Origin: Cristatella mucedo
Taxonomy: Eukaryota > Bryozoa > Phylactolaemata > Cristatellidae
NCBI GenBank assembly: GCA_009760855.2
Contig: WPIO01000084.1
Coordinates: 576,001-640,000 of the forward strand
Direction: 5' to 3'
DNA length: 64,000 nt
The notes under the pieces were generated by a model, which ran no database searches, was not told the DNA's origin, and worked only from the letters and a program-made list of their open reading frames with translations. Positions within the stretch are counted from its first letter, which is position 1. Each line of letters begins with the position of its first letter. The translations under genes were made by a program, and so were the position numbers. This document shows positions 21,446-33,049 of the stretch, piece by piece.

Positions 21446-23789
21446 ATTCATCAAACTCGTCTTTGAGAACGCTTTCCGGCCTATCGCTGATGTTCACATT
21501 TGCAAATTCATCGTCGAACTCTTCATCTGATTTGTTAACTCATTGAAACATTGACCCAATTTACCATTACATCATATAAACCATACACAAATAAAACCAT
21601 TAACTCACAATTAACCATACAACCACACCATGGAGAGTAAATAACAATTGGGACGTCCGGTGTGTGGCAACGGCTTTCGGCGACAGGGTGTCTAAAACCA
21701 ATAGGATTGAGGCTAATCCTTCGGTCGGTTTAAAACCATAGGCTTCAAGCCAGGTTTCAAACGAACCATCTACTAGTTATAAATTAGCTATTGAAATTAG
21801 TAGAAGCACAAGTAATGAATTTATTTGTATACTGTATTACAGAAATAATTCAATCGTATTAACATATTTCGTGATTCTTCACTAAAATCTTACAACGAGT
21901 TCTCAGAGACTTGTCGATAATCAAACTGCTTACAAAGGGCTAGATGTGTAGACATGTAGATATGTAGATTTAGATATAGATATGCCATGCTGGCAGTGAG
22001 ATCAAAATTTAGTGTAATTCTAGTGCTTCTCGGTTCGAACTTATCACTTCAACTATAAAAAAGCTCAATCACTAGATAAACATCCGTTGGATTAGCTGGC
22101 TGACTAGCTAGATGGCTCGCAAATTTACAATTTCAATGAGTGATGGTTTCGTAAAATGCAATTTTCCGACAATTATAAAATTTAAAGTGCTGAGACCGAA
22201 GTTAACACTCTTCGATGGTATTGTGACGTTCTCTGACAAAAGTTTGTGAACTTCAAAATTTTCAAACTTTAAGACATAGGTAAGTAGAAACGTAAGGCCA
22301 GTCGCATTATTGTGTCCGTCTGTATATTAAGCTAGGACCCCGCCAGAATTAACCGTGATTTATTCATTTTTAGTCGCTGATTGTTTCTAAGTGTTTTCCT
22401 TTAGGCGCGGCCTCAATTCTTTAAGTATTGCTTTCAATTGTAAAGGTGGTGAGGGTGAATAACGGTGTTGCCGTATAGGTATAAGGGGATGAGGCATAGA
22501 GGCATAGAAATTATGTAGCGGCTCTCTCAGAAGTAGAAACGCGTTTTCTCCTGCATTAATTAAGGAATAAAATCCATGCAGAAAACCACTCACCAAGCAG
22601 GGAACTACTTCCAGTCGTTACATCATCAGCCTCAGTCTGAGGCTATACGCCGAGGAGTTGGTTTACGATTCACTGCAAACCTTCTCAGCTGACAAGGCTA
22701 GAGTTCGTCTTACAGGACTTCCCTGGACCGCACCACGTGTAAGATATGCAGATGCTGTGCCGACGCAGAACGAAAAATCAAGCTGCAGTTCACCGTGCAA
22801 GCCAGAACCGGCGACTCGGGGATGTATGACGCATGGACTTATTGCTTGCCACTAAGCAAACTTTTGGCATCTTCTCGGGGCGGTGATGGGGGAGTGACAT
22901 TGCCGACCTTGTAAAACTCTACAGCTGATTGATCGGATTTAGCGAGCAGGCAGAGTAGATTGTATCACCACTTTTTGCCAGTAGACGCCCCCTCCCTATA
23001 AATGAAGTCCGCATTTCCTACGTACACGCTGACTAGCACGTACAGCCACCACGAATCCTACGGGCATTGAGCTGGTGTATTGAGACCATATCCAACCATC
23101 ACCCACTTCAGCTGCTCGACTTCCAATGAAAGCTCAACTTATTCGATTGCAGGAGGGTTTTCAATTGCATCGCTTTTTACATTGCAGGTCCGCCACCACA
23201 GTCACCAAACACAGCGTCTCCCAGCAACGTACAGCGACCAAGTGCTGTGAGACCTTGCAGAACTTCAAGAAGCTATTTAGCTGAACTTCCGGAATTACAA
23301 GGTGGGGTGAAGGAAGCGGAATACCAATCCAATCCTATTGAAAGATAGCCATCACAATCTTTCCTGCACTTTGTGGTCTCTGTGTGATGGTCAGCACGAA
23401 ATTGCCAGCTCGTGATGCCTTCGTGGACGTGATACCATGCCCTTTAGTAATCTTACTGAACCACAAAGTTGTGTTGACATGCCAATCTGGGGCCAAAGTA
23501 AATCCACTCAAAGTCAAATACTCCTCTACACAATCACGTACTGTGAATGCTAAGATTTTCTTTTCTGAAAATGATGAACATTATTCAAATTCCATTAATA
23601 TATTTTGGGCCTCCTGTGGCTGTCTAATTAGAAACCCGGCCTTGTATTCCCATCAAGTGCACCAAATATCTCGTGAATTTTTTTGATAATTTTCCCTTTG
23701 ATGTTCAAATCATTCTAATAAAGAAAATGGATAATAAAAAGCATTTAAGTAATATTTTCTCAATTCGGGCATATCAAAAGAAGGAATAG
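21446..23789. other. Intergenic; one GC-richer block of unknown nature
   Basis: 21446-22600 is AT-rich with no call. 22640-23330 is less AT-rich (for example 'cggcgactcggggatgtatg' near 22810, 'ctcccagcaacgtacagcg' near 23217), as expected of a decayed coding element, but frames are short (22658-22855, 65 codons) and I recognise no motif. 23335-23690 has overlapping frames on both strands without a domain. Confidence 0.35.
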
Positions 23790-25020
23790 CAATGATTATA
23801 CATTTCTATGGTGATCGCAACATACACACCATCTGCCCGCATAAGCACACAACATGCAAATTACTTGGGTTCAACCAATGCTGTGAGAAATGGGCGGGTT
23901 TCTGCCTTCTTTTTAAAGGTTTTTAAGTCATGGAATGTAGTGACCTTATCAGAGAGTGTGTGCAACGCTTTGAGAGGATACGAACTAAAGGTATCGTTTC
24001 CAAACGATTTAGGTTGATTCAAAATATATAGCTAAGCGATTGATGACAGAACAGCGGGTGATACGACGAGTACCCTCATTTTGAGTAGTTTTTACAGGTA
24101 AATTAAAGTCAGAAAATGAAGAAGCCTAAAAGTACAGTACGCGTCGGTGAGTAGTGGCATGATTAGGCCACAGTGAATCACTCTACAGACATGCCTAGCT
24201 TCAGAGTATTTGCACAAACTGTAAGCTCTTGATAGTATGTGCCACTAGACCAGAAAGCAATGAGTTACAAATTTCGAGACGGAATGTCACAAATGCATAT
24301 ATTAATCTGGTTGTGGCATTTTAAACAGGCACGACTGTCAATCATCCTACGTAGCCGAAACTTGGCAGACTTGACTTTGAATCTATTGTTACTGTCTACT
24401 GAAAGGTCACTTGTTAACACTACTGCTATATTTCGTGTTGATGCTCGAGTTCATATGCTGTAAAAGCCGATTTTGAGAGTTAAGCTTTCAAATCTCCGAG
24501 TCTCACTAGGTTTCATATACATTTAGTTAGTAAGGTATTTTTATTGTCAGTCAATTTGAGAAAGTTTGATGTCATTCTAGTACTGATTTCAGCAATATGT
24601 GCGGCTAGAAAGTTGACAGGGTTCGACCTACTTGAAGCCTGGGAGCAGTTCAAGCCTAGGTACAGTGTTCAATCAGCATGGAAGTGAAAGCCTGGGTAGT
24701 GTTCGGCGCTTTTATTAGTAATAAAGAGTAGACTTTACAAAAAGAAGCCGACCAAGCACAGAGTCCAGGGATAGCCCGTTCTTTACGGGTTATTTTAACG
24801 ATTTTTGACCATGAAAATTGATGCTCCCGAGTCTCCCACTGAGAAAGGACATACATCGTGGTAGTGCTGGTGATGTGTAGGCTAGGTGATAGGTGCTCGA
24901 GAAAAATTTGGTGATAAGTGGTCTCAGACGCTACCGCAAGATTAAGCAAAACAAGCAGAGATACTTTACATATATCTGCATTCCACAGAAGTTTTTTATA
25001 CATCTGAAGCAATGCTATCA
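23790..25020 (-). repeat. LINE family A, strongly decayed copy
   Basis: Minus-strand pieces in order: near 25020-24930 a reverse transcriptase start segment (LLWNADICKVSLLVLLNLAV), the S-L-H-I-T-S-T region near 24890, S-Q-W-E-T-R-E-H near 24830, then at 24600-24000 the complement of the ..SSTIKS..F.LRN and ..LDFC... regions, and 3' UTR-like words near 23820-23860 ('cgcataagcacac', 'gcaaatta'). Less similar to the other copies, so probably older. Confidence 0.65.
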
Positions 25021-25112
25021 TAATAATAATGCACTTGATAAAGCACCCTCAGTGCACTTAATCTCATTGTAGGCGCTTAATACTGCCACTAGTTGGTTAT
25101 TACATGCAAAAC
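25019..25112 (-). repeat. LINE family A 3' tail nested in an older copy
   Basis: (TAA)n then 'gcacttgataaagcaccctc' and 'ctcattgtaggcgctt'. It splits a minus-strand family A copy: reverse transcriptase sequence ends at about 25018 and its upstream part resumes near 25112. The insertion is therefore younger than the host copy. Confidence 0.65.
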
Positions 25113-25990
25113 CTTATTGGAACCTATTAGCTATTTTAAATTCTTAGTAAAAGAGCTAAGCTTATCTGCCACTACTCGTCCACTTGTCCTGATAGGAAGG
25201 TCAGTATGGAGACTAGGCGGAAGTTTTTTTGGTTCTCATGATCTAGCGTTACTGTTCTAACTTAGCTGCGTGACATCTGCCTTAGTGAAAGATGCAAGGA
25301 CGAGATCTGGGTCTAAGGACATATTAATAATGTTATTTTTGCATCGCATTACTAGATCTAACCAACACCAAATTTGGACATTGGAAACAAGTTTTATTGA
25401 GGACCAGTTGATTTTATTTACTGGTGTATGTATTGTATGATGGGTAGCTGATGAGCGACAAGCTTGAATGCAGGTAATGGAATGCTGCAAGGACTACAGG
25501 GATATGATTCCTGTGTGGATGTTGCATTGGGTATGGACTTGTTAATCTTGTCTATATTGCTTGTAAAGGTGCTACAGCTGCGACCTGTTAGACCACCATA
25601 ACGATCACTAGCTAGGTGTTTGACCTGGTAGCGAGTAAGGAAATAGGCAATGGTCCAAGTGATGAGTTTTCGTTGGGCACCTGTGAATTATCTAGATATT
25701 TGTGGAAGCTGGACATAGCCTTCGTTAGAGTAGACTAGTACGATCTACAGTAGTCCTCGTGTGCCCTTTCTATCGGCAGTCAGCCCTAATCTGAACAAGG
25801 GCATACAGTGTTCTTAGTCAGAGGGGAAAAATCATCCAGGCCATCTGAAGTTTCTTGTTGTAATATCCCGAGATTGAGGACGGGTCAAACTAAGTAGTGA
25901 GCAGCAGGGGAGATAAAGATATCTCCGTGTAGTCCACTGCAGTTTCAAGATTCTTTTTGTTTCACAAATCGTAGACGATTGTGGCTATTC
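25113..25990 (-). repeat. LINE family A, upstream part of the interrupted copy
   Basis: Comparable with the 5690-5850 region of the first minus copy: 'cttatctgccactactcgtc' corresponds to 'gttggtctgcaacgactcgt'. Further upstream it covers sequence not present in the other copies, probably the endonuclease side of ORF2, too decayed to show motifs. Confidence 0.5.
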
Positions 25991-26295
25991 AGGAGGATAC
26001 CGAATCCAGACTGGATTAAATATGCCTGTGGCCGGATTTGCAGAATTTGATAGTACCAGAAGATAACAGCGTACTATCTTGAGAGAATATTTGATTGAGT
26101 ATGTGACTTTTGATGTAATTGAGGTATATAATATGAGCCACAACAGAAAAAGAATAATTCAGTGCACGAAATTTGGGGTCATTTGAGTTGTTGGAATCAA
26201 CCGGCAAGAGGAAGAGACGACATCTTCCACATACTGCAGAAACGAGATTAAAATGATAAGTAACAAAACAAGACTTAGTCCGTGGATTACAGGCA

Positions 26296-27133
26296 ATATA
26301 ATAATAGTAATAATAATAATAATAATGTACTTGATAAAGCGCCCTCAGAGAACTCAATTTCTTTCTAGGCGCTTTACATTTGCTGCAAAGGGAAATGCGA
26401 TTAAATGGTAAGTAAAATCATGCATGAAAAACGAACAAATGAATAACATGGTTAGGGGTGACATGCACAGGGTCAGCATGCAAATGTGGTTAGTGGCAAC
26501 ATGCACAGTGTCAGCACCCATAAGCACGTGAAGGGCGAATCACAGGGACCCACTAAATGCTGTCCTAAATAGGTGTGTTTTTTAGTTCCTTTTAAATGTG
26601 GTCAGGTCAGGGGATGTTCTGACGCAGGTCGGGAGTGAGTTCCAGGCTTTGGGAGCATACGAACTAAATGCACGGTCTCCACAGGATTTGAGGTTTGTAT
26701 GAGGTATTTCTAGACTGTTGGATTCCGAAAAGCAGGTGGTACGATGCTTGGCCTGATGGGGGAGTATGTCGGAGAGATAGGCTGGAGCCAAAGAATGAAG
26801 GGACCTAAAAGTGAGCGACAAACCCTTAAAGTCAATCCGATGCTGGACTGGTAGCCAGTGCAGGTCGGCGAGAAGTGTGGTAATGTGGCAACTGCGACGC
26901 TCACGACAGACAAGCCTAGCTGCAGAGTTTTGCACCAGCTGCAATCGCCTGATCGCACAGGCTGGGAGGCCAGTAAGCAGTGAGTTGCAGAAGTCAAGAC
27001 GAGATGTCACGAATGCATGGACCACCTTAGATGTGGTATCCTTATCTGAACAGGCCCGAATATTAGCAATATTATGAAGCTGAAAATAGGCACGTTTGAC
27101 CGTGGAGCTGATGTGGTCGTCTAACGAGAGGTC
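26296..27133 (-). repeat. LINE family A, well-preserved 3' copy
   Basis: Begins with (TAA)n and the 3' UTR, then a single minus-strand frame (27025-26582, 147 codons) covering the C-terminal region without a stop: LVHAFVTSRLDFCNSLLTGL style start, R-R-L-Q-L-V-Q-N-S-A-A-R-L-V, LLADLHWLPVQHRIDFK, APAYLSDILPHQAKHR, GDRAFSSYAPKAWNSLPT. The long open frame and low divergence suggest one of the younger insertions here. 5'-truncated in the region before the palm-distal domain. Confidence 0.9.
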
Positions 27134-27325
27134 AATATACTATTGCTAGCAATCGCAATTTTTGGTTGGAGTGACTCAAAGCAGAGCTCGAAGGACTGCT
27201 TTGAGTGCACCGTTAACGGTTTGAAATTGATGCAGGAACGTATGGCAATGGCAAGTCTTCTACCAGTTTTGATCGATCTTGAGGTATGGCTAAAAGAGAA
27301 GTCTAACGTAATGGCGTTTTAGATT
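27124..27325 (+). CDS. Possible exon of a secreted cysteine-containing protein (unassigned)
   Basis: Directly next to the LINE copy there is an open plus frame of about 65 codons. It starts with a hydrophobic VNILLLAIAIFGW that looks like the end of a signal peptide, continues S-D-S-K-Q-S-S-K-D-C-F-E-C, then an amphipathic stretch N-G-L-K-L-M-Q-E-R-M-A-M-A-S-L-L-P-V-L-I-D-L-E. A GAG|gtatgg after that could be a donor. The C-x-x-C followed by an amphipathic helix recalls saposin-like domains, but only two cysteines are visible and the acceptor is unclear. Could be chance. Confidence 0.25.
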
Positions 27326-27528
27326 CTGGAATTTGTTGTTAATCAGTTTTAGACAGGTCTCGGTCAAAGCAAAAGATTGAAGGCGTAGTCATAAATGATG
27401 CCCTCCCTCATTAGCCAGGGCCTATTGCTCATCGAACGCGAGTTGCTTGGGTACACACTTTGGCAGTGACAGCCGGGGTTGTAGTATGTCAGGCGGCCAC
27501 GTAGGAAAGAATGCTTCGCAGCAGTGCT

Positions 27529-27550
27529 TGAGAGAGAGAGAGAGAGAGCA
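27529..27550. repeat. (GA)n microsatellite
   Basis: About 22 bp of GA at the edge of a GC-rich island. Confidence 0.9.
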
Positions 27551-27960
27551 AGCTGGATGGCTCGAGACAATCCTGAAAATACTGAACATGCGGCTCTGAC
27601 CCTGACCTCTCTCCCGACGATTGAGCTGCCTGAGGAAGTTTCTCAATTCACGAAACCGGGCCGCAGCCGCAAACGGGAATGCATGGGAATGTCTGCAGCA
27701 TGTGAGCGGTGGGCTACGTTCGCACGCGTCATTACGTCAGTGTGTCTTCGATCGGGCATTTGCGCTGCGGCCACCAAAGAAGCCGGTCATAGATGCACGT
27801 TGCCGCGCCCGCCGCAATCGGCTGGCGTTTATGCGCTTTGCCACGCCACTCCACTATGCGTAGTGTCGGCGTCTTCGCCTCCTCAATGCGGACATTGGAA
27901 TATTGGCATCTGCTTCAAGAGCTCACCATTAAAGGCGTACTAGATCGCTCGTGCTTGTGA
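27551..27960 (+). mobile_element. GC-rich island, possible DNA-transposase fragment
   Basis: Clearly richer in GC than the surroundings and open in two plus frames (27524-27943 and 27621-27863). In the second frame the stretch H-A-S-L-R-Q-C-V-F-D-R-A-F-A-L-R-P-P-K-K-P-V-I-D then R-R-N-R-L-A-F-M-R-F-A resembles the helix-turn-helix-to-linker part of Tc1/mariner transposases (R-x-x-x-K-P-x-L/I ... R-L-x-F-A). No DDE catalytic residues could be identified, and no terminal repeats were found. Weak family call. Confidence 0.3.
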
Positions 27961-28492
27961 AATATACCGTCACCTTCGTCTCGCCACAAGCACAAATTAC
28001 CAAGCAGTACATGCACTACTTTTAGGGACCTTTACAAAAGCATAACTATTGTCGGCGTCTCTCACTTAGCATTTAAGCATCGCAGTGTAGGTATCACAAG
28101 CATTAAGAGTCAACAGCTACGGCGAACTCGGAAAGGAATTATAATATTTCCTCGAGAGGCGATGAACAGCGAAAGGCACTGCTTTGGATTCGTAAGACTA
28201 CCGTCGTGTACTGCCACCCCAGCGGTTTCAGAAATAATGAAAATGATGATGCTACTTTTAACGCAAATCAGAGGTCGGTCCCCGTAACCCCGGTGTATAG
28301 AGTAGCTGATTGCAAATCCTTAATTCCACGAGTATGAATCCGTCCTCTGGGTAGCTTAAGGGCTAGAAAGGTTGGGCAGCACCTACGAGCGGTATCTGCA
28401 TCCAAAAGGCAATAGAAAATCCTAAATAGTTCTCCGAAACTGCCGCTTTCGTTCGCATGGTCTTCACGATGCATTGCCATTTGTAATTAATG
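27961..28492. other. Unassigned stretch with a minus open frame
   Basis: The 70-codon minus frame 28480-28268 has no recognised domain. It may continue the element at 27.55 kb or belong to the upstream end of neighbouring repeats. Confidence 0.3.
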
Positions 28493-29612
28493 TAATGTAA
28501 TCTAATGTAATGTAATGTAATGTAATGTAATGTAATGTATGTAATGTATGTAATGTATCTCCGTCAGTAACTCCACAAAGTCACAAAGACCATGTGGGTG
28601 TTACGCAGGAGAGTTTTGTATAGCACACTCACAGCCTAAGCGGCTTTCGGTACGCATTCGGTAGCCAACAGACTTCGTCCCACGCGAAAAAGAGAAAGTG
28701 GGAAGCATAACAGAGTTAGGAGAGCATTTGAGGTAGTGAGTAGCATGGAAGTAGCAGTTCAGGACCGCTGAAAAAGATGTGCCATAGTCGGCAGTTGGAG
28801 AGTAGACGTCGTTGCGCAAGAATTGTGGAAGCGAGTTCCACAGTCTAGGACCTGCAGAGCTAAAGCTTCTGTCGCCAACTGTCTTTAAGCGGAGGAATGG
28901 GACAGCTAATTTATTGTCCACACAGGACCTGAGGGCGCGAACAGGCTGAAATTAATGCAGCAGTTCAGCTAGGTATGAAGGAGCCAAGCCGTGGCGGGCC
29001 TTGTGGGTCAGCATAAGAACTTTGCTCTGTATCCTTTGCTGAACCGGCAACCATCCTAGCTCTTCCAGCAAAGGTGACACGTGCTCAAACCGCTGAGACT
29101 TGAAGACCAGCCTTGCAGCCATATTCAAAGTCCGCTGTAGTGTCATAATAGCTTTCTTTGGTAGCCCAGCCAAAAGAGAATTACAATAATCAAGCCGAGA
29201 CAGAACTAAAGAGCTAGTTAAATTTTTTACAAGCCACTGTGGGAGACAGCTTCTAATCTTGGATGGGGATCGGATGTGATGGCTAGCTGTAAAGGCAGTC
29301 TTCTGAATGAAGCTTTAGAAATTGAGGCAGCTGTCGAACACGACACCTAGATTACGAGCAAGTGGTGACGGTCGCACAATAGCATCACCTATTAGAACAG
29401 CAAGGCCTTTTAATCCAGCCACACGCTTAAGGTGTCCTATGAGAAGCAGTTCGGTTTTATCGTCATTCAATTTCAGGAAGTTTTCCGATATCCAGGATCG
29501 AATATCGGCAAGGCAAGCATTCAGTTTCTTAGTTGCTGCAGCAGATTCCGACGGTTTAAATGACAAATACAACTGAGTATCGTCAGCATAGAAGTGATAT
29601 CCTATTCAAGAT
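28493..29612 (-). repeat. LINE family B, 1.1-kb copy with (ATTACAT)n-type tail
   Basis: The plus strand begins with about 65 bp of 'taatg' repeats (28493-28558), the 3' tail. Minus frames then read, from 5' to 3': [11 protein letters not shown] with the ISENFLKLNDDKTELLLIG block (29572-29315), A-G-L-P-K-K-A-I-M-T-L-Q-R-T-L-N-M-A-A-R-L-V and LEELGWLPVQQRIQSKVL (29173-28952), then NKLAVPFLRLKTVGDRSFSS and an LWNSLPQFLRN block (28921-28601). The copy begins just after where the YADD box would be; the plus-strand end at 29612 is 'tgatatcctattcaag'. Confidence 0.9.
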
Positions 29613-32600
29613 AGATTTAGACTTCACTTTTACACAGCTGCAATTGTATTAGTACTGCCAAGTGCTGAGATCATCATAAAAGACGAAGCTTCAAGAAAGA
29701 CGTTTAATATATTTACTTTAGATGTGTATTCATATACATTAGTTCAGATGAAGCTACTTCATACTTAACTGAGACCTAACATATGTCGGCACCTAGCCGA
29801 TTTTTCTTGAACAATACCTTTCATCGTAAGGAGGGCTGATATCCGCATTTCTGTTTAAGTGTGCTAAGAAATTGTCTAGCATACTGTATGTTTGAAAAGA
29901 AGTGCTCTTAAACCTAGTTTGAGCTCTTAAATTTACACTGTGGCTTCTAAAAAATCTAGCGTGAAGGCTATTTGCATTTTGAAGCTGCAACTAAGATTCT
30001 CTCAAAGGCTCTCGATCATTGAAGAGAAAACGATCCTATCATTATTTTGGCTTAACGACTCGGATTCAGCGAGGGCTTAATTTTGTATCGCTGAGTAAAG
30101 TAAAATACTAGCGCTTCAATTCAGTTTCTGAAATAAGAGCCTATATTTTCCGACGCTGCGTCATATCAGAACAGGCAATCATTGTTGGAACTCAAGCGTT
30201 TTACGAGACCTTCATGCCATCCGTAAGTTAATTTAATACTTGGAGAATGGCAGTGAACTAAGGCTTTCCTATAGTTTCCTAAATTGAATTTTGTTTGTTA
30301 CTTCCTCGTCACATTAGACTATCATATTTGTTGTTAATGGTTCAGTGTATTCCAATTTCGCTACAGAACTGCTTATTTAATGCTAGCTAAGTATCGTGTG
30401 TTGTCTACTTGTACCTTGGCTTCGTATGAGCAGCTACGTTGATACTCAACAAAAGCCCAAATTCTTACACTAACCCTAAATTAATGAAATACTTGGACAC
30501 AATATTTCAGGATCACATGTGTATCATCGACATAAAATCGATGAAATATATTGTTTCTATTCTAGATAGACCTCACTAAAAAATTTCAAATAATTCACAG
30601 TAAGTCATGTTTTTTGTGATTCCCACCTTTTTTAACTCGATGCACAATTCGCAACTGTCTTCTATTCGCATTTGTGCAAGCACTAATATCGCAACTGGAA
30701 GTTAATAATTTGTTCAGTAATATTTTCAAGTTTCCATTGACTATAGCCTAATAAAACTATCTAGCTTGAAGAATTATTGAATACTATTAGTCCCAAAAAC
30801 TTCAAGAAACTCCGTTGACTTCACAAAATTATATCTCAATAGATCACTTAAAATGGTGTGTTTTCAGAGGGCACTTTATCAAGTGCATCATTAAATTATT
30901 ATTATCATTGCTTAATTTTTGCGATATGTGTTGAGTTGATAATCCTGCTATAAGTTAACATCTTATGCTTGCGTCCACGCAGAAAGTTACTATTGCAGCT
31001 ATCTATTTTCGCGTGCTATCTCAGTCAAATAACGATTTCGCATTGCATCGCTCCTTCATCAGCTCTACCGAAAGACCTACTAACCATTAGGCTAATTTAG
31101 TAATCCTTTTAAATATTCTATTCGATGCAAAAATTATTTTAGTCCCTGAGATTTTTTGAAGTTCATTACTCAACAGAATTATGCACACGAATTTACATTT
31201 TTAATTACATATTTTGGAGGGATGCGGAAAATACTATTTGGTTAATTCTAACGAGTAAATCAAGCGGTGGTATTATTTCTCTGCTGGACCTCCACAGCGG
31301 CTTTAGTACAAGAAGCTTCCAGTTAGTGGTCAAATTACGCAGCAGGATGTTCGTAGTGACAGGTTTCACAAAAGTCACCTGTTGCTCGGAATTAGAAATT
31401 AATGCCTTACTAATGTTAGCTGCTTTGATCAAACTCATTGCTCTTCAAGGTAACTGTAATTTAATCTAGCTAGATTATCCTACAAAATCTAAAAAGAACT
31501 CTAGTGACTCAGGTAGCCATTCCTTACCTCCAAGGATTTGAGAATAACAAAACTCGTCATGTTTGCGAAGGGTACGCTACTAGCCACCGGCCAGTGGCGG
31601 CTGCGAAGATCACTTTACCCAACATGGCCAATCGAAAAGAATTGTTGGCCTATTATATTCGATCAGATAGACTTGTTTCTTAGCCTCCTCTCGCAGCCCT
31701 TAGTGGCCTCCGTGAGCACTGGATGCAATACCATCCGCTTTTGCTGTCCACCTGGAAGCTCTGTAGTATGTTAGTTTTCCTTCAACTCCTCTTTGCCGAC
31801 GTTGACTTTCTTTCTAGTTAGAGTGGCTGCGCTATCGATTCAGGAAACATTGGTCGCCCATACCCCTCAGCTCGAATACGGGAGGCTCGCATGGAAGAGG
31901 GTTTCTCCGGATAGCCGCCAAGTCATCACACAAGAAGTTGAGTTCGCAGCCGCAGTCATCATTTTAGAATAGTATGAAAAGATTAGAAAGAAAGCTAAAA
32001 TAACAATATCTAGATAACTTTTCTTGAACTTCCATAATGTTAAGTAACGTACGCCGTTAGGAGTGTGTGGGTATTTAAGGCTAAGTAAGGTGCTCTGTTA
32101 GAGGTTTGCAAGTTGATTTCACACAGAGACGCAGGGCATCTTCTGCGTATAAAGAGCTAAGCCATTGCTACAGCTAATAAGCATCCTATGTTCAGGGTCT
32201 TGCTCTGAACGCCTCATTTAACACGAACCTACGTACGTCAGGTATTTTTATTTTGGTGTGTGGTGTGCACGTGAGGAGCCCGTGGTTTTGATTGGTCAGT
32301 TTGTACAACTATGAGCCATGAAGTAGAAGCAGACTGTCCTCCGCGACAGTAGAATCTACAGTGTAGAGGCAGCTTTGGTTGTCCACTCATTCTTTTCCGA
32401 TGTCGAGCGGATGCAAAATTAGTCATTTAAATAACAGTCTCGCTACGCTTAGTACGCCATTTCACAGAATAGCTAGAGGCTTTATGGAACCTTTCCTTAT
32501 AGGTGTGAGCATTAGTACTCCATTTTTAATGAAAAATGTAGTCCCTCATCAGCAGCTCCCATCTGCAGTCCTCGTTAGATCTCTGCAATCCTTCCGTCCT

Positions 32601-33049
32601 CAGCGATTTCTGCCAATCCTTCACGGACATGCCCCCTTACTTACAAGTGTTTTTCTATAAGCTGTTCGTACTTGAAAACTTTGGAGGCATGGTTTTTTAA
32701 GTTCCATATCCATTGTCAGGCTGACATTCTTTTTATTGGCAGAGCTGAAATCTAGGATTTCGCACTTTTTGTTGAAGTCTGATTTTTTTAGAAAGAATTT
32801 TCATATGCGGGAAGGTTAAAAGGGTAATTATTTTTATTGAAATATCTACGAGGACCATGAAGAAGCCTTCCTATGGTGCAAAGCTTAGAATTACCACAGG
32901 GTAAAAGCATGGTCTAAAGACGTCAGCAAATATCGGCGCTTCTCTAGCATGCAAAACTGAGCCCACTCGTCATTGTGCATGACTAAAACTGCATTGATTG
33001 AGCAAAAGAGCAGTTAAAGCTACCGACCTTAACTTGGCTAGCTGCTTTA
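29613..33049. other. Intergenic stretch, largely without recognisable features
   Basis: AT-rich DNA with a LINE family A 3' tail fragment at 30848-30905. Two GC-richer blocks stand out: 31540-31980 and 32230-32660, each with short open frames on both strands (31538-31774, 32379-32660) and no recognised motif; they may be old element fragments. 32660-33049 leads into the next LINE copy. Confidence 0.4.
30848..30905 (+). repeat. LINE family A 3' tail fragment
   Basis: 'gagggcactttatcaagtgc' followed by an ATTATTATTAT tail. About 55 bp. Confidence 0.75.

Noticed and set aside
26811-27077. Plus-strand 88-codon frame
   Set aside because: It is antisense to the well-preserved LINE family A frame; similar antisense frames recur at 8291-8524 and 33298-33582 for the same reason.
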